Origin: Nemertoderma westbladi | Taxonomy: Eukaryota > Xenacoelomorpha > Nemertodermatida > Nemertodermatidae | Assembly (NCBI GenBank): GCA_032718475.1 | Contig: JAUCBJ010004332.1 | Coordinates: 1 to 61,951, forward strand | Reading direction: 5' to 3' | Length of the DNA: 61,951 nt | In this document: positions 48,036 to 59,000 of the stretch, piece by piece | Layout: each line of letters begins with the position of its first letter | Numbering within the stretch: the first letter of the stretch is position 1 | Notes under the pieces: generated by a model | What the model was told of the DNA's origin: nothing | What the model saw: only the letters and a program-made list of their open reading frames with translations | The model's database searches: none | Translations under genes and position numbers: made by a program

Positions 48036-49683
48036 TACACTTATAGTGTATACCTTACCTAAGTATAATTATAGACTAGAATTAATTACAGAATACCGGT
48101 ATATATGTTCAGCCTAAATTTATAGAAATAAATATAATAAGCCTATTGTAAATACCGGTACGTCAATTATTTTAGAATAATTGAATTTCCGAATTTTCAG
48201 GGTTACTTAGTTACTTTACTTTACTTTATTACCGTTATTTAAGCAGTACTCCAACTGATATTAAGACCTAATTGTTGTATGACAGGCCTACTATTTTATA
48301 AATCGGTTTGAGTTGATTTATAATATATATACCCGTTTAAAGGGTTTTGTTACAATATTTGAAATTAATGTTATTATTTCTGGGAAGGAGTCACTACACA
48401 GAAGCTATACGCTCTCAGTGAAGTGCTACTTGTTGGACACTAAAACAAATAATTATACTTGCCTAAGTTACTTATTACTACAAATTACTTATAATGCGGG
48501 GTGAAATTACGATCTCTAAATAAACACAAAAATTACACGTACGAATTTTTAGGGTTAATTTTAAAGGGAATCTACAAACCAGCCTAACAAGAGTTAGAAT
48601 ATCTGGTTATTACAAACGGACAGGATATTACGGTATTTGAAAATAATAAAGTAGTAGTAAATATATTTCATTGTCTAGATAGGAAAAATACCACTGTCTG
48701 ACGACTTATAGCCGTAGCACTATAAGTACTATGTTATGTCCCCGGAGTGTTCCTACCTAGAAGTTAATTACCGCAGCCTACTATAGCTAACGTGCCTATT
48801 AACCACTTTACAACACAAATATACTGCCTACACACTAATTACCTTCGGAAAGCACAGTACACTAAACCCTAAATTAGGTACAAGTACTTATACAACAAAT
48901 AACCAGCAGTTAAAAATACTTGTACAGCTAAAAGAACCACGGTATCTGCCGGAGTGACCAGAGCACAAAATCACCAGTCTTTACCTACGCCAAACAGTCC
49001 TGATGTAGTACTGGGGTTAATTTAACTATAACGGTATGTATAACAAGCACAATTACTGTGGGAATAAACTTGGGGTTGTAAATGTTGCGAATAATCGCAT
49101 AAACTCTGAATAAAAAATATTACGCTACCCGTACAGACTACACAAACAAAATACAGACCAAACGCTGGCAGACTACTATCAAGCCTAAATAAACTACAGT
49201 ATATGCAGACTCCGAAATGGTTAGTTAGTATGCGTTCTAACCGAGTAGTACAACTTATTCTTTCGGAGGGGATTTACCTTACAGCACTGGATGCCCCCAC
49301 GTTCCTAACTAGTACTTTATCGGACATACACTCTACACACACTGCAATCTCTTCACACTTAACAACAGTCAGACAACAATCCAGCCTACAAATTATCTGT
49401 ACAATCTGAGCAGGCTTATACACGTCTTCTGCTCAATATTAACTTACAAATAAATAAAACTGAAAGAAATAAGCAAAATCCCAATAAAAAACCAGGGCGG
49501 CCGTCCCTGATTAAATATCAAGACCTACCGGTATATAATTATCAAAATCGAATAATACTGATGTACCTGTACTGCTGTAAGTACCAGTCCGGGTGGTTAG
49601 GTAGTTAGGCCTACTGATTACCGGTCGACCGGTACTTTTCGACTTTATTGCCTACGTTGCAATAAAGAAAGAATAACTGTTAT
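48036..49683 (-). other. BEL1 leader, LTR-proximal part
   Basis: This is the remainder of the BEL1 5' leader between its 5' LTR (49684-50886) and the BEL2 insertion. It is AT-rich and without a credible ORF. ATACCGGTAT at 48093-48102 and related ACCGGTA motifs near 48150, 49545 and 49615 match those at 20664-20792. The sequence next to the LTR (minus strand ATAACAGTTATTC) gives no clear primer-binding site. Confidence 0.75.
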
Positions 49684-50886
49684 TGTTCGCGCTTTTAGAC
49701 TTTTAGCAGTTTAACCTGCCAAATTTAGGTGTCTTCTAGGTTATAAATCGACTTTAGCCTATGACAAGTATTTGATACACATAAAGCTACATTAGCCGAA
49801 GCCAGCCTATGCGCGACCATTTACCCACGGTTAAAGGAGACTGGATTTGGATGCTTTGACCTTATTGCGATGTAGGCCTACTGTACTATTCGATTGATCG
49901 TTAATATATAATCTCTGACAAATATTATTCACTTTCGGGAAATACTAACAGTTCCTTTAGGACGTGGCGCTCTAAATATGTAAACAGAGTTATGACTTAC
50001 ACTAAACGCAACGGGATGGCTTATGATTTACGTATAAGGCGCATTCTTTAGGAAATGCTTTGTTATCTGTCACACTCATGCACACTACCTCACACTGCTG
50101 CACACTGATCTGCCGACCTTCACTAATTTTAGTCATATATAAGGAAAATAGCAACCAACACATGTAGGGTCTATGAAATAGCATTCAATTCACTCCAAAA
50201 CCACTATAATGTAAGTCGCAATTGCTATATGTAACCGGTCTCTAACCTTCAGTATATCAAGAAGATTGGGGTTTTATGATTATTTATCGATATTCTCCAA
50301 ATATAACACATATCCATCAACTGATAACAATTAATAACCGACAGTAAATAGCAGTAAAATAATGCGGTGAAAGTTGGGTAGGACGTAATGCATTGAGTTG
50401 ACTAGACTGTACCATGTGATTTGATTTGATATGATAACAGTTATACGTTTCTATGATCAAAGCCGTTCTAATGTTTGGCTAAAGTCTGAAACACAGAATA
50501 ATTCCACAGCCGATGTTCTGGGCTAGGAAAAAGGGTAAACAAAGACCATAATGCATTGCGCGATTTCCCGGAGGCCTCTGTGCAAATAAAATGAAAATCG
50601 CTCTGATTGGTCGAGTGAGTGAGCCTGAACAAAGGAAGCCAAAAGCTCCACGTCGACATATCAGCTGATAGATGTCGTCATCTGAACTACACTGCATCAA
50701 GAGTATTTTGGCGCATTGCGGCATAAGATAGCTTGTTATGTCCGCTAAAGTACACATACAGAAAAATGGCTTTTTATGTCCACTAAAACACCTACACAGT
50801 AAGAAAACGGCTTTTTATGTCCGCTAAAACACCTACAGAGTACTTTGCGGGGAAAATGACTAGCTAGATCCGCAAAAGCTTTTACA
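49684..50886 (-). repeat. BEL1 5' LTR
   Basis: This has the same length (1203 bp) as 4167-5369, with about 17 substitutions, mostly transitions. It is flanked by CGTAC at 50887-50891. It carries the same three U3 tandem units (about 50728-50843) and the same TATA-like site. Confidence 0.93.
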
Positions 50887-50940
50887 CGTACTGTATGTCT
50901 TGGTCTGGCTTTACGGTTCGTGTGCATATGATAATAGAAT

Positions 50941-51868
50941 ATGATATCTCTCAAAGATTTACGCAAACCATTTAAGACTAAAGAACTTGCGCGATTATTA
51001 CTATCTAATTGGGATCGTGTAAAAACATATACATATCCCTTGCAAACCAATGAATGTCCATTTGCATTCGTAACAGATCATGACCCAAAAGAAATAGAGT
51101 TTCGGTACTATAGGAAGGGGCCAACTATTAAATATGACACACATGACATTTTTCGCCACATATATCGCACAGGTGTTGAAGGTATATACAAGACTGTTGT
51201 AACGGTTCCAGGAAAACATGCTGACCGTATGTTACTCGTCTATAAGAAAAGCAGCCACGAAGAAGACTCATCTTCTGTTATTGAGCTAATTCCACAAAAG
51301 AGGGTACGTCATGTGTTAAATGATGAAGCTCTAGGGTGCGTGGAGCAGACCATTACAGACCCTATCGTCAAACACACTAAACCATCTGTTCTTGCCACTG
51401 AGCTCAATGTTCAGAGCGACTCTACTATTTTCGAAGGTGGTCTTGAGTCCCATATTACCAATAAACACATTTCGAATTACAAATATCAAATGAAAGAACA
51501 ACTACACCCGTATACAAACATATTCTTAATGAAAGCGTCGCAGAACCCTGGTGACGAATTCATTCGTGATTGTCTATATAGCCACTGTTATATATACATC
51601 TACTCCACATTCATTTCCACTCGGTGCTGACACAGTGTTTACCATATCAAATAGCTGTTGGGGTTTCTTCACGTGTTACAGGCTAACAATTTTTGAAGGA
51701 GACCCTGTAGTTTTGGGCCCAGGTGGACTTATCCCTTCAAGGGACATGCTGGACTATAGATTTGTGTTTCAACCGCTTGCTGACACTTTCCTTCAAACCG
51801 ATCTCCAATATTACATGACTGATGGAGAACAAGCGATTTCTAACGCTCTTGAGCATTTGAGCAAATAA
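50941..51868 (+). pseudogene. MULE-like transposase fragment
   Basis: Two overlapping frames (50941-51630 and 51551-51868) look like one gene with a frameshift near 51560-51620. The second frame has PLGADTVFTISNS, like the LGVDxTF box with the first catalytic aspartate of MULE-type DDE transposases. It continues with PVVLGPGGLIPSRDMLDY and then YMTDGEQAISNALEHL, like the second catalytic region. The third catalytic residue and zinc region are missing; the frame ends at 51868. The N-terminal 200 codons have no clear domain. BEL1 inserted about 50 bp upstream. The call rests on motif resemblance. Confidence 0.55.
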
Positions 51869-52253
51869 TATACTGTATAAAAATATATGATTGGATAATT
51901 AATAACTCTGAAATATATATTCAGTATTAATCAGGCTAAATAAACTATAAGAAAGTTCGAGATGTCAGTTATATTCGATGAAAAAATTCTGGGTTGGAGC
52001 AAGTTAAATTTATTATTAGTAAATCTCAAATATATTTCGGTAGCTCAGCGCTATCATTATCAATAAATTACTTACAAATTCTAATCTAATATAAATTGCA
52101 GAAATTGACTACCGTAACGTACTGTTGAAAATTGCACAAAAAACGGAATAAATTTGGTAACCAAAATTAGAAACATATGCTACTATATACATACGCTACA
52201 CATACATCTTACATACAACCCCCCCCCCCCACCAAACCTCCCCCCTTTTTTTA
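51869..52253. other. AT-rich non-coding DNA with a C tract
   Basis: No gene is seen. A poly-C tract and ACC-rich stretch (about 52218-52245) abut the 3' end of the Penelope-like element. Confidence 0.5.
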
Positions 52254-53308
52254 TTATTGATTGAAGGACACTCGCTTCCCCGAAAACTTTGCTAGAGTTG
52301 CTGCACTCAGGTAGCCTACCTCTACTGACTGTCGCTTGTTAAGGGCCCTGTCACCTAAAGCCTTAATGTATAGGCTCTCCAGTATGCACCTACGGTCCCT
52401 ATGCGTTTCCCTGCCTATGTCTTGCATGAGGTCAAACCTCGGTACATGGCCTGTCTGCACATGGTGGTCAGCCAAGTCAGTAGCCTTAGCCCTCTGGTGG
52501 CGTATGTCTGAATCATGTTGAATTAACCTTATGTCGCTATGATATTTTGATTCGCCTATGTATACCTTGCCACATGTACATGGGATCGCATAGACCACCC
52601 CCCTTGGGTCGGACTTTGGTTTATGACCCTTCAATAAATAGGAATGGAGCTTCCGCCCTGACATAAAGTATGTATCCACCCCATAACATGCACATATTCT
52701 TTCTAAGTTTTCTGTTAACCCAGTAATGTATGGTAGACCTATTCTAAATTCTAATTTGTCCTAGTCTAGTTTGTTTAGGGTTTGGGTTACTAAAGCGCGC
52801 ATTAATTCGGCGTTTTGTGTTATAAATAACCCTAGTGGGATAGCCATTATTCTGGAAGGTTTCATTTAGGTCTTTTTGAATTTGGTCTCTAGCCACTGTG
52901 GTTGAACATAATCTGTTTGACCTGAAAAATAGTGCGGAGCAAATGCCTTGTTTTATTCTTGGATGGTGATTGGACGAAAAGTTTAGGTAGCGGTTAGAAT
53001 GGGTTGGTTTTTGGTATACTGTAGTTTTAATTGAACCATTCGAAATTGAGACTAAAACATCTAAGAAGGGCAAGTTTCCGTGGGTGTCTTGTTGCTCTAC
53101 AGTGAAAAATATGGCCTGGTGTAAACTATTCATACATTTAAGTAAATTATCAATATTGTTCTTGTTGGTCAGACACCAAACATCGTCCACATACCTGTAC
53201 CATATGTGTGGCAGAAAACCCCTTTCCCTAGCCAAATGTTCAAGTCTATACATAAATAAGCAACTGAGTACAGGGGAAACTGGGTTACCCATTGGGAGTC
53301 CTGGTTTC
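52254..53308 (-). mobile_element. 5'-truncated Penelope-like element (RT and GIY-YIG)
   Basis: On the minus strand 53292-52744 encodes the end of a Penelope-type reverse transcriptase. It has GLPMGNPVSPVLSCLFMYRL, WYRYVDDVWCLT (catalytic YVDD), NLPFLDVLVS, TVYQKPTHSNRYLNF and SSNHHPRIK. A frameshift near 52750 leads into the linker LPYITGLTENLERIC and a GIY-YIG endonuclease (52679-52254) with GVVYAIPCTCGKVYIGESK. RT followed by GIY-YIG is the standard order for this class, in which the nuclease opens the target and the RT copies the RNA. Homology stops just upstream of the PMGNPVSP box near 53308, so the 5' half is absent. There are no other stops, so the copy is not very old. Confidence 0.92.
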
Positions 53309-53567
53309 GGCTTCTATGTCCGTGTATCCCCCCCAGTAGTATAGGAAGCTAGCCCCTCCGGCCAAGGTCACCCGTAGTCCATCATTACCATCCATTTCTG
53401 GTACTGCAGCCAATCAGAAGCCACCATTTCAACCTTTTGCGGTGGTCGTTATTATTTCAACCAATCAGATGACAGCATTTCATCCGTAACCATGGTAACT
53501 TCTCAAGTTCCCGCTTATTCCGCTAGAGGCGTTATTAGTCACCCGACTCTAGTACTGCATCCAATCA
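53309..53567. other. Non-coding DNA
   Basis: A short stretch between the Penelope-like element and the tandem repeat. ACCAATCAGA-like text occurs twice (53410 and 53461), suggesting a small decayed repeat. No coding sequence is supported. Confidence 0.45.
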
Positions 53568-53850
53568 CCAACCTTTATTTTACAGGTGTTCGAGTGTCTA
53601 CACTTAGCATCAGGTAACTTCTACTATTTTTCAAATCGCAATTTTTCAGCAACCAGTATTTTCATATTTACCAACCTTTATTTTACAGACGCTAGAGGTG
53701 TCTACAGGTAACGTCTACTATTTTTCAAATCGCTATTTTTCAACAACCAGTATTTTCATATTTACCAACCTTTATTTTACAGGTGCTCGGGTGTCTACAC
53801 TTAGCATCAGGTAACTTCTATTATTTTTCAAATCGCTATTTTTCACTAGT
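53568..53850. repeat. Tandem repeat, three units of about 85-103 bp
   Basis: Units start at 53568, 53671 and 53765 with CCAACCTTTATTTTACAG, and contain GGTGTCTACA or GAGTGTCTACA and CTATTTTTCAAATCGC. The third copy diverges after about 53848. Each unit has TTTTACAG followed by a few bases, and later CAGGTAAC, so splice-site-like text is repeated but no exon is apparent. Confidence 0.8.
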
Positions 53851-53884
53851 AACTAAATTTAATTTTGCAATTTTTCAGATAACA

Positions 53885-53965
53885 AAATATTCAACAGGGT
53901 TCGAACCCGGGACTGATATAACTCCTCACAACTCACCAATCACTCTTCCATCCAACCTCGAGAGA
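53885..53965 (-). repeat. tRNA-like (SINE head?) relic
   Basis: On the minus strand CCCGGGTTCGAACCCTG contains a perfect B box (GGTTCGAACCC). About 50 bp upstream GGTTGGATGGAAGAGTGATT is a weak A-box candidate. The stretch between does not fold as a clear tRNA. It could be a SINE remnant or a chance palindrome (GGGTTCGAACCC). Confidence 0.3.
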
Positions 53966-54396
53966 AAAAGGCGATAAATATCTGAGTTATACCATAGTCA
54001 TTGAATTCTTCATCTTCATCACTGGTAGCAGATGATTATAAATAGCTTCTAGTTCCTTAACATAATTACTATAGCGTAGAATACATTAATTCGACTATTA
54101 ATAATAATCGATTTCTTTTATCGATGTAACTGATCGATCAACTAAGTTGAATATAAGTTAGAATGATAGAGCTAGCATTGATTACGTTGCATCTGTTACA
54201 CGTTACTGCTATTTCACTCTCTAACTCACGCTAATGTAATAAATTTAGCTGTACACGTTGCATCTGTTACACGAATCTACTATATTCCTCACTGTAAGTC
54301 ACTCTGTTTTATTAAAGCAACCATATAAACCGAAGTTTTACAATCTAATAATCATTTATTTAGTTTTTATTTTTCAAAATAGTTTTCATTCTAATT

Positions 54397-55443
54397 ATGG
54401 ATTTATTTAAAAAAACTTCAAGCAATACTTGGAAATTTACATTTAATAAATATACCTGTAGTATTGTTTATGGCAAGTACTTTATATTACTCTCAAGCGA
54501 TAACAATGTAACAACGTGCTTCTCTTACCAGGATACACTCTACCTTCTAGACGTCTTAGAAATATTATTCAACCGACAAAAGGAATCACCAGTTTCAAGA
54601 GGTAATATTTATCCTAATATAGAATTTACAAGAGGAAAGTTAAATATTTCCACCTGTGTTATTACTGAAAACGTATATATTCAGAAGCAAGGCAAATGTC
54701 AAATTCTAAACAAATCACTCATTAATTTATTACTTCAGAGTAAGACAGAAATATTAGAATTGTTATCACCACCACTCGAAATAATAAATCGGTGTTATGT
54801 TGTTAATTTAACCAACCCATCTTTTGTTGGTTTTGTAAGCAAATATAAAGGAGCGACTTATATGGGACTATGGGAGATTTCAGCTAGATATTCTGATGCT
54901 ATTGGTCTTAGGTATTATAATGGGTTTAACTTAACAGCATCGGAAGTAAATTCATTGTGGTATGAATGGAATTATGAAATTAGTAACGAAGGTGTCTTTT
55001 CAGAGCTAGATACGGACGATAAAGTAGCTTTATCTGACCGACTTAAAGTAAAAATAAATGTACAAGAAAAAAAAGTAATTATTACAGACAAGGAAAGCAA
55101 ATATTTACAGTTACATTACGATAAAGACATACCTCATATAGAGTTTCTCTATGATATGATGTTAAAGGTTTCATCAACTGATATAGCAGACGGTTTCGTG
55201 ATTCTATATCCACCAACTTGGAAGTTTAAGGATAATAAGTCATTTCCAGAAGTAGTTTCATCCACATTTAATCCAAAGACATACATCGAAGAGACCTCGA
55301 GTGATAGAAAGCGCAGATCTACATCTCAATCATCTTCCATTCCCAACAATGATTCTATACCTACAAAGAAAATAAAAGTTACAAAAGCAAGTGAAGAGGT
55401 AGCAGATTACAATAAGGAACATATAAAAACAGTATCAGATTGA
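54397..55443 (+). CDS. 348-aa protein beside the DNA polymerase; possible PC4-like domain
   Basis: An uninterrupted ORF with strong AT-rich codon use like the polymerase gene downstream. No firm family match. Residues ~148-195 (KYKGATYMGLWEI, then IGLRYYNGFNLTASEVNSLW) resemble the PC4/p15 transcription-coactivator fold: a strand pair, then a GxxLTxxExxxLW helix start. The C-terminal ~50 residues are hydrophilic and contain two basic clusters, DRKRRS and PTKKIKV, that look like nuclear localisation signals. If the PC4 comparison holds, it would bind single-stranded or melted DNA in the nucleus for transcription or replication. It lies 563 bp upstream of the polymerase gene on the same strand. 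The function is inferred only from weak resemblance and context. Confidence 0.7.
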   Translation: MDLFKKTSSNTWKFTFNKYTCSIVYGKYFILLSSDNNVTTCFSYQDTLYLLDVLEILFNRQKESPVSRGNIYPNIEFTRGKLNISTCVITENVYIQKQGKCQILNKSLINLLLQSKTEILELLSPPLEIINRCYVVNLTNPSFVGFVSKYKGATYMGLWEISARYSDAIGLRYYNGFNLTASEVNSLWYEWNYEISNEGVFSELDTDDKVALSDRLKVKINVQEKKVIITDKESKYLQLHYDKDIPHIEFLYDMMLKVSSTDIADGFVILYPPTWKFKDNKSFPEVVSSTFNPKTYIEETSSDRKRRSTSQSSSIPNNDSIPTKKIKVTKASEEVADYNKEHIKTVSD

Positions 55444-56006
55444 TTTATTATTAACTAGAGACTTTTCTTTTTCAGTTTCACACTGACTTGTAAAGGTAAC
55501 TTTTTATCACAAAGCGTGATTATTATAAAGTATTTGCATGTAAAGGTGACTTTATTGAGTAAATATTGGTGATAGTTTAATGTGAGCACGGGATTAGGTA
55601 TAAAACATTCGCATGTAAATGCGTGAGTTTACACCACCATAATAAAACATTTGCATGTAAAACCTACTTTATCAATGAAAATTAAAAACGCATTAGACAC
55701 ATCTTGGTTTAGACTTGATTTTATTATAAAGAATTCAGTTGTAAAAGCAACTTTATTTATGATATTAGTTTCCAATGTAACTGTTATTTATGATTGGTTG
55801 GTATAAGTAGAAACTTGAAATATATATATATATATATAAAGAGCTCAACTGATTCATTCGAGCTCATTCTGAAAATATTAAATTAATTAAAGTTTAGATA
55901 TTATATTTTATTTACGTTGAGTAGCTTATGAATTTTTTTTGATTATATATATATATATATAACAATATTCATATTAATTTTAAATTGTTTTTAGGATAAT
56001 AAAGAG
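55444..56006 (+). promoter_or_regulatory. Intergenic region with octamer-type tandem repeats
   Basis: Five imperfect units spaced about 60-90 bp apart share TTGTAAA or GCATGTAAA followed by a short gap and ACTTTAT. The three central ones carry ATTTGCAT (55532-55539 and 55649-55656) or ATTCGCAT (55607-55614). ATTTGCAT is the octamer bound by POU factors. A (TA)n run ending TATATAAAGAGCTC (about 55821-55844) is a likely TATA region for the polymerase gene; a second (TA)n run lies near 55944. Confidence 0.6.
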
Positions 56007-59000
56007 ATGGATAAACAATTGAAATGTCCATTTTGTCCTCTTCAAATTTCTAAACGAAATTATTTAACACATGTGAAATCTCATTTTGAAGAATACAATT
56101 GTTTTAATTGTCGTGTGAAATGTTCACGTGAAGAAATATGTAAACGACATGAATCGACTACGGGATGTAAAGAAATGAAGTTTTGCGTGTATGAAAAAAC
56201 TTGCCCTACTTGTAATAAAGAGTATTTATATGAGAATTACTTACGTCACGACTGTCACCAACGTTATTATCATGTTAGACCACCACCACCACAACGGAAC
56301 CAAAACAATACTATGGTATCTAGAAAAAGACTGAAATCTGGTCAAGGTTCATCAATTTTTAACATCGAACGAGCCGCACACGATAACCGTTTAGAAATCT
56401 ATGTTTACAATCTTCCAGATGATGAAGATTTTCCTGATATTCATTCATCATTAATTAAAATTCTACCTCATATTAAAAACTTATTATTAGGAAAACTTAG
56501 CGAAATGAATGTACTTAGACCCTGGCTAGGTGTGAATATACTCATGTATCGATCACATTTTTCAGAGGGTGATCAAGAAGAAGCTTTCTATTTTAGTTCT
56601 TCAGGTGGTGCAGTTAATACCGTAGATTCACATGAAAGTTTTGACACATGGTTTGAGTATGTACTAGAAAAATTAATGGAAAAAATAGCCATATTTAACA
56701 CTCGTGACTCAGGGTGGCGCGTTAAATCTTTATTAAGAGTGGAAATTAAAGTAGCTGAATCCAAGTGTAAGTCACTGGAATATAAAGGTCACGGTTATAT
56801 GGAGTTACCTAAGGCTCTATCGAGTAAACGATGTGTTATAAATATACAAACGGCTGATAATGATTGTTTTAAATGGGCAATTATAGCCACAAAATTTAGT
56901 AGCAAAGTGAAAGATCACAAATATCGTACTTCGCAGTACAAAAATTATATGAGTCATTTTATTTTTGACAACGGCAACAAAGATTATCCAACAGAATGGC
57001 CGCTTGCAATTAAACTTTTTGAAAAACAGAATTCAGCATATATAATTAATTTATTACTCTACGACAACAATCGAGTATCTATATTAAGACAGGCTCCATT
57101 TAGTAAAATCACTCCAGATAAAGAGTTATTGAATATATTACTTGTAAAAAATAAGAATACGAGTAAACAATCACATTATGTTTGCATAACTAACTTGAAT
57201 CGTTTGATGAATACAACAGGTAAGCATATTAGATGTAGGAAATATTGCGAACGGTGGTTGTCGCATTTCTACAGCAAGGATGTTCTAGAACGTCACCGTC
57301 TTGTTTGTTATCGAGGAAAAAGTCAAGTTGAGAAGCTACCGTCTGAAAAAAGAACTCACATTAGCTTTAGAAATTTAGACAGAACATTACCAGCATTGTT
57401 TGTAATATATTTTGACATAGAATCTATTTTGGAACCAGCCACCAACAGTAAATTTATTCAGAATCATATTCCATGCGCTGTAAGTTATTTAATTGTTCCT
57501 AGTACCGAATTAATCAATCCACCAAAATTTTATTTGAAGACCTTTACAAAAACAATCGACAACAACTGTATTCAAGACTTTTTAGACTCTGTATATAATG
57601 ACATCACCCAATTATATAAGTGGGCAGAAACCCATACGCGGGAGAAGATTATACTTAACGATGTAGATAAGTTAAGTTTTTGGAAAGCTAAAACTTGCTT
57701 TTATTGCAATGTTTTATTTAAGGATAAGTCTGAGAAAAACAAACATCACTCACATATTACTGGTAATTATATAGCAGCCGCTTGTAACGCATGTAACCGC
57801 TCTTTATCATTGAAACGACACATGTATATACTCGCTGCACACAACTGCAATCACTATGATTTGCATTTTCTTTTACAAGTTGGTTTTACCAACAATAGAT
57901 ATTCCGATTGGGATATAAAGGTAATCCCTAAAAATTCTGAAAGGTATATTTCACTAAGTATGCATATACCTGTAAAAGATGAAAAAACTAAGATCGAGCT
58001 ACGTGTCTTAGATACATATCAATTTTTATCCTTTTCCCTAAGTACTTTAGTTGATTGTTCAACAAAGGATATAGACAGCGAGGATATAACATCAGTTCTA
58101 CCAATTACTGAACAGCAAATGAAATATTTTTATCCAAATTTAAATAATGCAACAATTAAACGAAAAGGTATATTTCCCTACGAGTACCTGACAGATTTAA
58201 ATAAATTCAATGATTCGAAATTACCATCAATAGACAAATTTTATAGTAAATTAACACAAAATACCTGTACACCCGAGGAATATAGTTTTGCCAACGCATC
58301 ATGGAGTCAGTTTGACTGTGTGAATCTCAAGGATTATCTTTTAGCATACTTAAAACTCGATGTTTGTCTCCTCGCTGATATATTTGAGAACTTTAGGAGA
58401 GTGTGTAGACAAAACTACGAATTAGAAGTAGTTTATTATTGTAGTATCGCAGCTTTCACTTATGATTGCGCCCTGAAATACAATAAATGTAAGTTAGCAT
58501 TAATAAAAGATTACCAAACATATAGAGATTTTGAAGCATCTATTAGAGGTGGGGTTTCATTCTGTCGAAAGCATTACATAGAATCAAATATACCAGATAC
58601 TGATAATTATGATCCAAGCAAGGAAGAGTGTCATATTTTCAATATAGATTTTAATTCCTTGTATTCTGGTAATTTAAGTAAAAAGCTACCTGTTTCAGGT
58701 TTTGAACAAGTCAATGTTACATATTTAGAGAATGCTGCTCCAGAAGAACTAATAAAATATTTATCAAATCTTGATACTGAAGGTGATATTGGGTTTTTCT
58801 TAATTTGCGATTTGAAATATCCCAAAGATATTCACGATCGTACATTAGAACTACCCTTAGCCCCAGAACATTTAAGTATAAATGAGACAATGCTTTCACC
58901 ATATATGAGGGAACAATTTAACAATGTTTGTAAACAAAGAGGTACTAATAGCAATTATAAGATGTGTGCACCGAAACTTATGTTGACACAATTCGATAAG

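Larger units (their letters stand above)
4167..50886 (-). mobile_element. BEL1: giant BEL/Pao retrotransposon, nested host element
   Basis: Two 1203-bp direct repeats (4167-5369 and 49684-50886) start TG and end CA and are flanked outside by CGTAC at 4162-4166 and 50887-50891, a textbook 5-bp target duplication. On the minus strand the order is 5' LTR, leader, gag, protease-RT-RNase H-integrase, exonuclease/zinc-knuckle gene, purine-rich tract (5370-5378) and 3' LTR. The leader is interrupted by BEL2, marked by CAGCT on both sides. Without BEL2 the element is about 19.5 kb. The LTRs differ at about 17 sites by eye (about 1.4%), and the coding frame is largely preserved with several stops, so this is a fairly recent but inactive copy. 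Confidence 0.93.

Noticed and set aside
53568-53850. CRISPR-like array
   Set aside because: Units of about 100 bp are contiguous with no unique spacers, and the context is animal DNA.
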